The notes beneath the pieces are model-generated. The model was not told where the DNA came from, made no database searches, and saw only the letters and a list, made by a program, of their open reading frames with translations. From NCBI GenBank assembly GCA_021199275.1, contig JAJQIJ010000018.1, positions 50,667 through 114,666 of the forward strand: a DNA stretch of 64,000 bases. Direction: 5' to 3'. The translations under genes were made by a program, and so were the position numbers. Shown here piece after piece: positions 27,436 to 36,274 of this stretch (position 1 is the stretch's first letter; every line of letters starts with the position of its first letter). Source of the stretch: Clostridiales bacterium (GTDB lineage: Bacteria > Bacillota > Clostridia > Oscillospirales > Acutalibacteraceae).

Positions 27436-29049
27436 TTACACCCGGCTGGCGATTTCTATGTCTTGAAGAAATTCTTCAATTTCGGCCTTGCGCAGCTTCA
27501 TTGAAGCCATATTTACTATTACCCTGGCTGAAACCGGCATAATTTCTTCAACCACCTTCAGCCCGTTTTCGCGCAATGTAGCGCCTGTTTCAACAATGTC
27601 AACTATTCCGTCTGCCAAGCCCAAAAGCGGCGCAAGCTCAACACTGCCCATGATTTGAATTACATTTACGTCCATACCCTTTGATTCAAAAAATTCCTTT
27701 GCAACGGCGGGGTATTTGGAAGCTATGGTTTTGCGCTTGTGGCCGCCCCAAAAATCTGACGACGCCGGCGCCGCGAGAGCAAATGCGCATTTGCCTATAT
27801 TCAAGTCAAGCACTTCATAAAAAGAGCCCTTACTTTCCAGAATGGTGTCTTTGCCCACAATGCCAATGTCGCAAACACCGTGTTCAACATATGTTATAAC
27901 GTCGTTTGCCTTTGAAAGCACCGCCTCATATTTGTCAACAGGCAAGATGAGCCGCCGCCCCTTTTTTTCAAGCTCTGCGGTGTCAAGGCCCATTGTTTTA
28001 AAAATGTGCACGGCGCTTTTTTCAAGCCTGCCCTTTGTCAGCGCTATTCTTATTGGGCGTTCTATATTTATTGTTTCCTGTGCAACATCGCAAAGCGAAT
28101 TGACGTCAAAAGCAAAGCCTATAGCTGGTGCGTCAGCGCCGAATTTTGAGAGCAGCTTGTCATATCTGCCGCCAGACAACACTGTAACGCCCGAGCCCTC
28201 TGCATAGCCCCTGAAAATAACGCCTGTATAGTAATCTGTTCTGTTTGCAAAGCCAAGGTCAATCATCACATTGTCTTGCACGCCGAGCTCTTGCAGCCTT
28301 TCATAAAGCACCCGTATATATTCCAGCGCTTCATTTGACTTTTTGCTTTTATAAAGCCGCTTTGCGCTTTCAAGCACCTCAATCCCGCCGAACAGACGTG
28401 GAATTTTGTGTAAAACAGCTGTTTCGGGGGTGTCGCCTATTTCATTGAGCAAATCGCCCAGCGCCGCATAATTTTTGCTTTCAAGCAGCGCTAAAATTTG
28501 CGCATGCTGCTCGTCTGCAAGCTTCATTTCGCCAAGCACGGCCTTTAAGAAACCGGAATGCCCGATTTCAAGCTTAAAAGACGGCAGCTTTACCCTTTTT
28601 AACGCCTCAAGCGCCATTGATATAACTTCAATGTCTGCTTCAAGCCCGGAAAGGCCAATAAGCTCAATGCCGCTTTGCGCTATTTCATGCGCCCTGCCGT
28701 CTGCCTTTTTGCCGCGCAGAAATATATTTTGGTTATAATAAAGCCTGACCGGAAAATCTTTCTTTTCAAGCCTTGTTGCAACAAGCCTGGCAATCGGCAG
28801 CGTGTTGTCCGGCCGAAGCACGGTTGCCCTGCCGGAGCCGTCTTCAAACTTATACATTTCATCATAGCCTATGTTTGAAGAGCCGCCCTTAAAGACGTCT
28901 AAAAACTCAACTGCGCCCGTTATAACCTTTCTGTATGAATTTTCCTTATATAAATCAGAAAGCGTGCTTTCGATTCTGCGCCTGTCGTCGCTTTCTTCAA
29001 ACAAATAGTCTCTGCTGCCCTCAGGCGTTGTGTTTGCATAGCTGTTCAT
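27436..29049 (-). CDS. hisZG: HisZ-HisG fusion: ATP phosphoribosyltransferase with regulatory domain
   Basis: First step of histidine synthesis. One uninterrupted frame of 537 residues. Residues 1 to about 325 are HisZ, a catalytically dead HisRS-like module (TPEGSRDYLFEES, RATVLRPDNTLPIARL, YYTGVIFRGYA, LSGGRYDKLLSKFG). Residues 331-537 are short-form HisG (RPIRIALTKGRLE, CDIGIVGKDTI, DGIVDIVETGATLRENGL). Short HisG needs HisZ for activity and feedback inhibition, so the fusion fixes 1:1 stoichiometry. HisZ is shortened relative to free HisZ (about 390). First gene of the cluster, with a consensus promoter and AAGGAG site. Confidence 0.95.
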   Translation of the reverse strand: MNSYANTTPEGSRDYLFEESDDRRRIESTLSDLYKENSYRKVITGAVEFLDVFKGGSSNIGYDEMYKFEDGSGRATVLRPDNTLPIARLVATRLEKKDFPVRLYYNQNIFLRGKKADGRAHEIAQSGIELIGLSGLEADIEVISMALEALKRVKLPSFKLEIGHSGFLKAVLGEMKLADEQHAQILALLESKNYAALGDLLNEIGDTPETAVLHKIPRLFGGIEVLESAKRLYKSKKSNEALEYIRVLYERLQELGVQDNVMIDLGFANRTDYYTGVIFRGYAEGSGVTVLSGGRYDKLLSKFGADAPAIGFAFDVNSLCDVAQETINIERPIRIALTKGRLEKSAVHIFKTMGLDTAELEKKGRRLILPVDKYEAVLSKANDVITYVEHGVCDIGIVGKDTILESKGSFYEVLDLNIGKCAFALAAPASSDFWGGHKRKTIASKYPAVAKEFFESKGMDVNVIQIMGSVELAPLLGLADGIVDIVETGATLRENGLKVVEEIMPVSARVIVNMASMKLRKAEIEEFLQDIEIASRV

Positions 29050-29066
29050 TTGTAACTCCTTGAAGA

Positions 29067-29130
29067 TAATTTAAGCAAGAAATGTCCCGCACCGGCTCGT
29101 AAAGCTTCGTGGTGCTTTTTAATCGGCGGC
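29067..29130 (+). repeat. Structured stop-anchored repeat, copy H (5' fragment)
   Basis: Begins TAATTTAAGCAAGAAATGTCCC and keeps hairpin 1 and the TTTTTAATCGGCGGC joint, then diverges. It lies reversed in the 5' leader of hisZG, starting 17 nt before its ATG. Confidence 0.6.
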
Positions 29131-29148
29131 GCGCTTTACCGTGCTAAC

Positions 29149-29177
29149 ATATTAACACGTTAAATTGCTTTTGTCAA
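29149..29177 (-). promoter_or_regulatory. Sigma-A promoter of the his cluster
   Basis: Minus strand TTGACA (29172-29177), 17 nt, TAATAT (29149-29154). The leader of about 95 nt contains repeat fragment H, which can form a GCACC/GGTGC hairpin. No T-box or His leader peptide was seen. Confidence 0.8.
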
Positions 29178-29202
29178 CATATTTAAATAAGAGATATATT
29201 AA

Positions 29203-32200
29203 TCAGAACAGCGAAATCTGGTCGCTCAGCGGCAGGTCGCCCAAGGCGTTGCACTCCCTGAGCGAATCAACCACGCTCATGCCGATATGGGCGCGCGCCA
29301 TAAGGTCGTCGCAGGACGTGAATTCTCCACCGCTTTGCGCGGCTGAAAATATGGACTTTGCCGCAATTTCACCCACGCCCGGAATAGACGAAAACGGCAG
29401 TCTTATTTTTCCGCCTTCTATTTTATATACGCGCCAGTCTGATTTGTAAAGGTCAACCGGCAGAAAATGAACATTGCGGCTAAGCATTTCAATAACAATT
29501 TGCAGCACCGTATAAGTGTCAAGCTCTTTTTGTGTTGCGGCGTCTGACTCTTTATTGCGCATAATTTCGTCCATTCTGCGGCGAACTGCCTGCTTGCCCT
29601 CAATAGCGCAGGCCGCTTCCAGGTCACCGCCGCGGACTGTAAAGTATGCACTGTAATATTCAACCGGGTAATATATTTTATACCAGCCGAGCCTGAGCGC
29701 GGCTATAACATATGCCGTTGCGTGCGACTTGGGGTAAAGATATTTTATTTTATGGCAGGAATCTATATACCAATCTTCAACGCCGACTTTGTGCATGGCG
29801 TCTTCAAAAACGCCAAGCTTTTTGTCTGCCTGCCCCTTGCGCACTATTTCCATTATCTGGAAACAGTCTTTTTTTGACAGGGGCGACACGTTGCCGGTAT
29901 TTTTTTCATAATCTTCGCACTTTCTTAAAAGATAGCGCATAATGTCGTCGCGGCAGCCTATAACTTCCGAAATGGTGCATGTGCCGTTTTTAATAAGAGT
30001 CTGCGCATTGTCAAGCCAAACATTTGTGCCGTGTGACAGCCCGGAAATTTGCACAAGTTCCTGAAAATTTGACGGCCTTGCCTCAGTCAGCATGCCTATA
30101 ACAAACGGCGTGCCCATTTCAGGTATTGACAGCGTGCTTGTGGGGCAGTCAATATCTTTTTCGCTGACTCCTATAGGCGCGGTTGATGTAAGCATTTGAT
30201 AAAGCTTAGGGTCGCACAGGTCAGCCTGCATAACCGAAACGCCGGTAGCGTCTTCAAGAAATTTGTACATAGTCGGCACATCGTGCCCAAGCTCGTCAAG
30301 CTTTAACAGCGTGTCGTGCAATGCGTTTTTAAAGTCAAAATGGGTTGTAAGCATGCCCTTGCTGGGGTCGTCTGACGGGTATTGAATTGGCGTGAAATCT
30401 TCAACCTCATAGCCCGCGGGCACAATAACCATGCCGCCCGGGTGCTGCCCCGTGGTGCGTTTTACACCGGTGCAGCCTTTTGTAAGCCTGTCCTCTTCTG
30501 CACGGCTCACCTTAGTCATTCGTTCTTCAAGATATTTTTTAACATAGCCGTAAGCAGTTTTGTCGGCTATATTGCCTATTGTTCCGGCTTTGAAAACATG
30601 CGTTTTGCCAAACAGTTCTTCCGTAAATCTGTGAGATGAGCTTTGGTAGTCGCCGCTGAAATTAAGGTCTATATCAGGCTCTTTGTCGCCGTCAAAGCCA
30701 AGAAATGTTTCAAACGGGATTTCCTGCCCGTCTCTTGTCATTTTTTCACCGCAAACCGGGCATGCCTTTACAGGCAAATCAAACCCCGAGCCGACGCTGC
30801 CGTCTAAAATGAATTCGCTGTGGCAGCATTTCGGGCAAACATAATGCGGCGGCAACGGGTTAACTTCCGAAATGCCGGAAAAATATGCGGCGACAGACGA
30901 GCCGACAGAGCCCCTGGAGCCGACATGATAGCCGTTTTGCTCAGAATTTTCAACCAGCCTTTTGGCTATAACATAAAGTACGGCATAGCCATGCTTAATT
31001 ATGGAGTCAAGTTCCTTATCAAGGCGCTGCCTTAAAAATTCAGGCATATCGCTGCCGTAAATAGACTGCGCGTTTTTATGGCAAATATCATAAATTTCTT
31101 CTTCTGCCCCGTCAATATGCGGCTGGAAGGTGCCGGCGGGAATAGGGCGCACGTCGTCGTCAATCAAATCGGCAATTTTATTTGGGTTGGTAATTACAAA
31201 TTCCTCTGCCCTGTCGCCTGCCCACGAAAAATCGGCAAGCATTTCGTCTGTGGTTTTGAAATACAACGGCGGCTGGTCATCTGCGTTGTCAAAGCCCTTT
31301 GCAGCCATAATGATGGCTCTGAACTTTGCGTCTGTTTCATTTAAAAAATGCACGTCGCCCGTGGCAACCGTCATTTTGCCGAGCCTGTCAGCAGCGGCTA
31401 TAATTTTTTTATTGTTTTCAATCAAATCTTCGCTTGTGTTTACCTGCCAGTAAATATTTTTACGTTCTTCGCCTTTTTTGGTAAGGTAATATTCGCTGCT
31501 GCTTGTCCTTAACATAAATTCATTATTGCCGTTTGGCTGAATTTCAAGGTAATCATAAAATGAAGCAACGGCGTCAAGCTCGCTTTCGCCCGCCCCGTTT
31601 AAAACGGCTTGGTAAACTTCGCCCTGCTCGCACGCAGAGCCGATTATAAGGTTTTCACGGCTTTCTGCCAGGCGTGACTTTAAAATAAGCGGTTTCGTTT
31701 TAAAATGCTTTGTGTTGCTTTCGGAAATGAGCTTATAAAGCGCCTTTCTGCCCGCAGTGTTTTTAATTAAAATAATTACATGGTTGCGCTTGAAGTCCCT
31801 TATTTTCATGTCCATAAAGCCGGGGTATTTTTCATCGTCAACCAAATAAGCTTCAACACCCAAAATCAACTTTATGCCGGCTTTTTTCGCGGCATTATAA
31901 GCTTCGGGCAGTGCCTGCACCACGCCATGGTCTGTAATAGCAATAGCTCTGTGCCCCCATTTTGCCGCGCGTTTTACAATGTCTGTGGGCGATGAAATTG
32001 CGTCAAGCTGAGACAGCGATGTGTGGCAGTGCAGCTCAATTCGTTTTATTTCAGCCGTGTCTTCCTTTTCCTGCTTTAAAACGCTGCAAATGCTTCTTGG
32101 GCTTATTATGTATTCGTTTAAATATTTGTCAAGCGCATAGTCGCCGCTTACTATAACGGTTTTTGCATTTTGCAGCTTTTCTTCAAGCGCGTCTATTTTC

Positions 32201-33012
32201 CTTTTGTCGTCAAACACCTTGACTGTAAGCGAAGATGTATAGTCTGATATGTCAAACGTAAGGCTTTTGTTTCTGCCCCTTTTGGTGTCTCTTGTTTCAC
32301 ATTTCAAAATGTCGCCCCACACGGTGACAACGCCGTCGTCAATTTTCACGTCTTTTATGGGGCGCGGCCGGTCGTTTGACGCCTTGTTGCCGAAAATCAG
32401 CTTTGATGTGTCAATATAAAGCGGTGTGTTTTCAAGCAGAGTGTGTTCCCTGCTTTCTTCCTCAAGCGCCTTTTGCTTTTCCTGCTCTGCCCTTTCCTGC
32501 TCTTTTTGGCGGGAAAGCTCTTTAAGCGCGTCGTTTATGTCATAGCTGTTTTCTTCAACAAAGCTTACATTTAAGTCAAGCCCGAACATGTCTAATATGA
32601 CTCTTTGTATTTCAAGATGTACGCTGCCGTTTTCAAGTATTGCGGCGCCGCCCTTTTTTAAAAATATCTTAAGCTCACCGCCGTTAAGTTCGGCAGACGC
32701 CCCTTCAAAAAAGCCGTTAGCAACAGGCGTTTCCTTTTTAACAAAGCTTAAAATTGAATTGATATAAGACTCTTCAAACAGCCGGCTCACATAACGCGGT
32801 TTTATGTAAGCCGCTTTTAAATTCATTTTTTGCTTAATGCTTTCCTGCGCTTTGTCAATAACGTCAAAATCAACAAGCTGAAAAAGCTTAAGAGTCAGTT
32901 CTATTTCACGGCTTTCACTTTTAATTACAAAACGCACGATTTCAGCGTCCTGCAAATATGAAAGCTGGTAATTGTTTACATATTCGCCGAAGTAATACTT
33001 GAATAATTCCAT
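29203..33012 (-). CDS. polC: DNA polymerase III alpha subunit PolC, lacking the exonuclease domain
   Basis: Replicative polymerase of 1269 residues (B. subtilis PolC about 1437). In order: N-terminal domains, OB fold (about 215-310), PHP domain starting RIELHCHTSLSQ at 325, zinc ribbon C726-C729/C751-C754, palm with EPDIDLNFSGDYQ (D780, D782), and fingers/HhH. In PolC the PHP domain is normally split by a DEDDh 3'-5' exonuclease of about 170 residues. Here LILGVEAYLVDDEKYPG runs straight into RNHVIILIKNTAGRKAL (about 384-420), and no DxETTG-like motif exists anywhere. The polymerase core looks intact. ATG overlaps the ispG stop (TAATG). Confidence 0.95.
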   Translation of the reverse strand: MELFKYYFGEYVNNYQLSYLQDAEIVRFVIKSESREIELTLKLFQLVDFDVIDKAQESIKQKMNLKAAYIKPRYVSRLFEESYINSILSFVKKETPVANGFFEGASAELNGGELKIFLKKGGAAILENGSVHLEIQRVILDMFGLDLNVSFVEENSYDINDALKELSRQKEQERAEQEKQKALEEESREHTLLENTPLYIDTSKLIFGNKASNDRPRPIKDVKIDDGVVTVWGDILKCETRDTKRGRNKSLTFDISDYTSSLTVKVFDDKRKIDALEEKLQNAKTVIVSGDYALDKYLNEYIISPRSICSVLKQEKEDTAEIKRIELHCHTSLSQLDAISSPTDIVKRAAKWGHRAIAITDHGVVQALPEAYNAAKKAGIKLILGVEAYLVDDEKYPGFMDMKIRDFKRNHVIILIKNTAGRKALYKLISESNTKHFKTKPLILKSRLAESRENLIIGSACEQGEVYQAVLNGAGESELDAVASFYDYLEIQPNGNNEFMLRTSSSEYYLTKKGEERKNIYWQVNTSEDLIENNKKIIAAADRLGKMTVATGDVHFLNETDAKFRAIIMAAKGFDNADDQPPLYFKTTDEMLADFSWAGDRAEEFVITNPNKIADLIDDDVRPIPAGTFQPHIDGAEEEIYDICHKNAQSIYGSDMPEFLRQRLDKELDSIIKHGYAVLYVIAKRLVENSEQNGYHVGSRGSVGSSVAAYFSGISEVNPLPPHYVCPKCCHSEFILDGSVGSGFDLPVKACPVCGEKMTRDGQEIPFETFLGFDGDKEPDIDLNFSGDYQSSSHRFTEELFGKTHVFKAGTIGNIADKTAYGYVKKYLEERMTKVSRAEEDRLTKGCTGVKRTTGQHPGGMVIVPAGYEVEDFTPIQYPSDDPSKGMLTTHFDFKNALHDTLLKLDELGHDVPTMYKFLEDATGVSVMQADLCDPKLYQMLTSTAPIGVSEKDIDCPTSTLSIPEMGTPFVIGMLTEARPSNFQELVQISGLSHGTNVWLDNAQTLIKNGTCTISEVIGCRDDIMRYLLRKCEDYEKNTGNVSPLSKKDCFQIMEIVRKGQADKKLGVFEDAMHKVGVEDWYIDSCHKIKYLYPKSHATAYVIAALRLGWYKIYYPVEYYSAYFTVRGGDLEAACAIEGKQAVRRRMDEIMRNKESDAATQKELDTYTVLQIVIEMLSRNVHFLPVDLYKSDWRVYKIEGGKIRLPFSSIPGVGEIAAKSIFSAAQSGGEFTSCDDLMARAHIGMSVVDSLRECNALGDLPLSDQISLF

Positions 33013-34064
33013 TATAATTTTTCTATCTCTTTCATTAATTCGTCAAGCAGCGCGCTTTCAGGCACCTTCTTTATTATTTCACCCTTTTTAAAAATAAGGC
33101 CGCTGCCGTCCCCGCCCGCTATGCCGATGTCTGCCTCTTTAGCTTCGCCGGGGCCGTTTACTATGCACCCCATAACAGCTACCTTAATGGGCTTTTTGCA
33201 GCCTGCCAGCCTTTCGTCAACCTGCTTTGCCAGCGATATAAGGTCAATTTTAGTTCTGCCGCAGGTTGGGCATGAAACTATATAAGGGCAGTCTGTTTTA
33301 ATTTCAAGCGCCTTTAAAATGTCAATGCCCGCCTTGACTTCCGCAACCGGGTCGTCTGACAGGCTGACGCGTATTGTGTCTCCGATTCCGCTGTTTAAAA
33401 GCGAGCCGATTCCTATTGCGGACTTAATTGTGCCCATGCGCAGCGTGCCGGCTTCCGTAACGCCGAGATGCAAGGGATAACTGCACGCGGCAGAAGCTGT
33501 TTCATATGCCTCTATCATGTTTGAAACAGAAGATGATTTTATTGAAATCACTATATTGTCAAAGTCATATTTTTCAAGCATTCTGGCATTTTGCAGCGCT
33601 GATTCCACCATGGCCTGCGGCGTGGGGTATTTGTATTTTTCAAGTATTTCCCTTTCCACACTGCCGCTGTTTACGCCTATTCTTATGGGAATGCCGCAGC
33701 GTGAGCATATGCCGGCCACAGCTTTAACTCTTGATTCGTCGCCTATATTGCCGGGGTTAATTCTGATTTTGTCAATGCCGCGTTGTGCAGCGCCTATTGC
33801 AAGGCGGTAATCAAAATGAATGTCTGCCACCAGCGGCACGCTGACTGCCTTTTTTATGGGCTCAATTAAATCAAGCGCGTCTTTATTGGGAATGGCAAAT
33901 CTGATTATGTCGCACCCCGCCGCTTCAAGCTCAAGCGCCTGCTTTACATTGGCCTGAATGTCTGAAGCGGGCTTATTTAGCATTGACTGCACGGCAATAG
34001 GCTCGCCGGCGCCGATATAAATGTCTTTAATTTTAATTTTTTTGGTAAGCTTTCTTTTAATCAT
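33012..34064 (-). CDS. ispG: 4-hydroxy-3-methylbut-2-enyl-diphosphate synthase
   Basis: Iron-sulfur enzyme of the MEP isoprenoid pathway, 350 residues. Seen: TIM-barrel part with VPLVADIHFDYRLA and KIRINPGNIG, then cluster cysteines in YIVSCPTCGRTKIDL and MGCIVNGPGEAKEADIGIAGG. Ribosome site TAGGAGTTAGTT. Located between rseP and polC, in the conserved uppS-cdsA-dxr-rseP-ispG-polC order of Clostridia. Confidence 0.97.
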   Translation of the reverse strand: MIKRKLTKKIKIKDIYIGAGEPIAVQSMLNKPASDIQANVKQALELEAAGCDIIRFAIPNKDALDLIEPIKKAVSVPLVADIHFDYRLAIGAAQRGIDKIRINPGNIGDESRVKAVAGICSRCGIPIRIGVNSGSVEREILEKYKYPTPQAMVESALQNARMLEKYDFDNIVISIKSSSVSNMIEAYETASAACSYPLHLGVTEAGTLRMGTIKSAIGIGSLLNSGIGDTIRVSLSDDPVAEVKAGIDILKALEIKTDCPYIVSCPTCGRTKIDLISLAKQVDERLAGCKKPIKVAVMGCIVNGPGEAKEADIGIAGGDGSGLIFKKGEIIKKVPESALLDELMKEIEKL

Positions 34065-34073
34065 AACTAACTC

Positions 34074-35126
34074 CTAAAAAAGCTTTGTGATGTCTGAAAA
34101 AGTTACAAACACCATAAGCAACAGCAGCAGCACAAGCCCGACTGCGTTTATTACATATTCCCACTTAGGCGGCAGCTTTTTTCTGAATATGCCCTCGCCA
34201 ATCAGTAAAAACAAGCGCCAGCCGTCAAGCGCAGGCACGGGAAACAGATTAAAAAGCCCCACGTTTATGGTTAACAGCGCCATTATTTTGAGCGTGCCGG
34301 TTGAGCTTGTTTTAACGGCGTCGCTCACCACGGAAACGGCGCCCACCGGGCCGCTCAGGTCTGACAGATTATAGCGCCCCACTATAAGGTCGTGCAATGA
34401 CAAAAACACCATTTTTGCATATGAAACAAATGTGGCGGCTGAATTTGAAATGACATTTGCGAAAGTTTTGTCCACACCCAAAAGCCAAAAATCCATTGAA
34501 ATATACTGTGTGCCGTCTTCCTCTTCAACATCAAATTGAATATTCAGCGTTACATTTTCGCCGTCGCGCTCAACAACCATTTCAACATTGCCGTCTGCCG
34601 AACGTGAAAGCCCGGTTGAAACGTCTGTTGAAGTGTAAATTTTCATGCCGTCTATAGACTTGATTACGTCGCCCGCCTGCAAGCCGTATGAAGCGCTTGC
34701 GGCGCCGTCTTCAAGCTTTGCCACGGTGGTTGTGCCCACAAGATTTTGCGAACAGGTTATTATGACTATAATCAGAAAACCCAAAATAAGGTTCATAACC
34801 GCGCCCGCAGCCACAACAAAAATTCTTTGAATTACTTTTTTTGAAGAAAAGGAATTTTCGCTGTCTGATTCCTGGTCTTCGCCTTCCATTGAACAATAGC
34901 CGCCAAAAAGAACCCACCTGAGCGAATACTTGGTTTCGCCGCGGGTAAATGAAAACACCTTGGGGCCCATGCCGATTGAAAATTCGTTGACTTTTATTTT
35001 CATAAGCCGCGCGGCAACGAAATGCCCGCCTTCATGAATTATGATTATAAGTTCAAAAAATAAAACCGCAATAATTATTGGGTAAACCGTGTTCCAGGCT
35101 GAAGATAGTGTAACTGCCAAATTCAC
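34074..35126 (-). CDS. rseP: RseP/RasP-type site-2 membrane metalloprotease
   Basis: Intramembrane zinc protease of 350 residues that cleaves regulatory membrane proteins. Seen: HExxH in the first membrane segment (IIIIHEGGHFVAARL), PDZ domain near 135-200 (GLQAGDVIKSIDGMKI) and the second metal motif LFPVPALDGWRLF. Two motif changes are notable: HEGGH instead of the usual HEFGH, and DGW instead of DGG. The metal-binding residues are kept. GTG start forms a GTGA overlap with the dxr stop. Confidence 0.93.
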   Translation of the reverse strand: MNLAVTLSSAWNTVYPIIIAVLFFELIIIIHEGGHFVAARLMKIKVNEFSIGMGPKVFSFTRGETKYSLRWVLFGGYCSMEGEDQESDSENSFSSKKVIQRIFVVAAGAVMNLILGFLIIVIITCSQNLVGTTTVAKLEDGAASASYGLQAGDVIKSIDGMKIYTSTDVSTGLSRSADGNVEMVVERDGENVTLNIQFDVEEEDGTQYISMDFWLLGVDKTFANVISNSAATFVSYAKMVFLSLHDLIVGRYNLSDLSGPVGAVSVVSDAVKTSSTGTLKIMALLTINVGLFNLFPVPALDGWRLFLLIGEGIFRKKLPPKWEYVINAVGLVLLLLLMVFVTFSDITKLF

Positions 35127-36262
35127 TCAATTAACCTCTTTACATATTCCCTTGCCTGCCTGTCGGCAGCCAGCACGTCGTCAAGGGAAATTGATTTTTT
35201 GTGCGAAGCGTTGTTCATAGCTTCCTCATTAAGATATGCAATATCCGTAAACTTAATTTTACCCTGTAAAAAAAGCTTTCCGCTTTCTTCGTTAGCCCCA
35301 TTTGCCGCTGCGGGGTAAACGCCGCCCCTTTTAACGGCCTCTTTACAAATATCTATGCATCTGAACGTTTCATAGTCAGGCTTATAAAAGCTTAAAGTGC
35401 CATATTGCGCCAAATCAAGCTCTTTTACCGGGCTTTCAAGGCGCTGCGGGTATGTCAGCGCATATTGAATAGGTATTCGCATGTCAGGCACGCCCAGCTG
35501 CGCTATAACCGAATTGTCTTGGTATACGACTGCTGAATGTATTACAGATTCGCGGTGAATAACTATGTCTATGTTTTCGGTGCCAAAAAGCCATTTCGCC
35601 TCAATAAATTCAAGCCCCTTGTTCATCATTGTGGCTGAATCTATGGTTATTTTTGCACCCATGTTCCAGTTTGGGTGCTTTAGCGCGTCGCGGGCTGTGA
35701 CGCCCTCAAGAAAAGCCTTGTCTTTGCCGAAAAACGGGCCGCCTGACGCTGTTAAAATAATTTTTTTAAGCGCCCCGTGCCCCGGGCTGCCCTGAAGCGC
35801 CTGAAAGATTGCCGAATGTTCACTGTCAACCGGCAATATTGACACGCTGTTGTCGTGCGCGGCTTTCATAACAATTTCGCCGGCTGCCACCAGCGTTTCC
35901 TTGTTTGCCAGCGCAATTGTTTTTTTTGCATTAATTGCGGCAATGGTGGGTCTGAGCCCGGCTATGCCCACAATACTGTTTATCACGGTGTCAGAGCCGC
36001 TGTAAGCGGCGCATTGCAGCACGCCGTCTTCACCGGCAAGCACTTTTATATCGGTGTCGCGCAGGCTTGTTTTCAGCTCTTTCGCGGCTTTTTCATCAAC
36101 AAGGCACACCATGTCCGCATGGAACTGCCTTGCCTGTTTTTCCATTAAAGAGGCGTTATTATATGCCGAAAGGCACCTGACATTATATGAATGCATAAGG
36201 CAAACGTCAAGCGCCTGAGTTCCTATTGAGCCCGTTGAGCCGAGTATTGAAATGTTTTTCAA
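35123..36262 (-). CDS. dxr: 1-deoxy-D-xylulose-5-phosphate reductoisomerase
   Basis: Second enzyme of the MEP pathway, NADPH- and metal-dependent, 379 residues. Seen: NISILGSTGSIGTQALDV (nucleotide binding), ALANKETLVAAGE, LPVDSEHSAIFQ (metal site), LTASGGPFFG and TMMNKGLEFIEAKWLF. TTG start with GGGGTGG just upstream. It overlaps rseP and is preceded by cdsA. Confidence 0.97.
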   Translation of the reverse strand: MKNISILGSTGSIGTQALDVCLMHSYNVRCLSAYNNASLMEKQARQFHADMVCLVDEKAAKELKTSLRDTDIKVLAGEDGVLQCAAYSGSDTVINSIVGIAGLRPTIAAINAKKTIALANKETLVAAGEIVMKAAHDNSVSILPVDSEHSAIFQALQGSPGHGALKKIILTASGGPFFGKDKAFLEGVTARDALKHPNWNMGAKITIDSATMMNKGLEFIEAKWLFGTENIDIVIHRESVIHSAVVYQDNSVIAQLGVPDMRIPIQYALTYPQRLESPVKELDLAQYGTLSFYKPDYETFRCIDICKEAVKRGGVYPAAANGANEESGKLFLQGKIKFTDIAYLNEEAMNNASHKKSISLDDVLAADRQAREYVKRLIE

Positions 36263-36274
36263 ATTACCACCCCG

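Noticed and set aside
29050..29150. T-box or histidine leader peptide before hisZG
   Set aside because: No T-box sequence, antiterminator or His-codon run was seen; the leader is explained by repeat fragment H.
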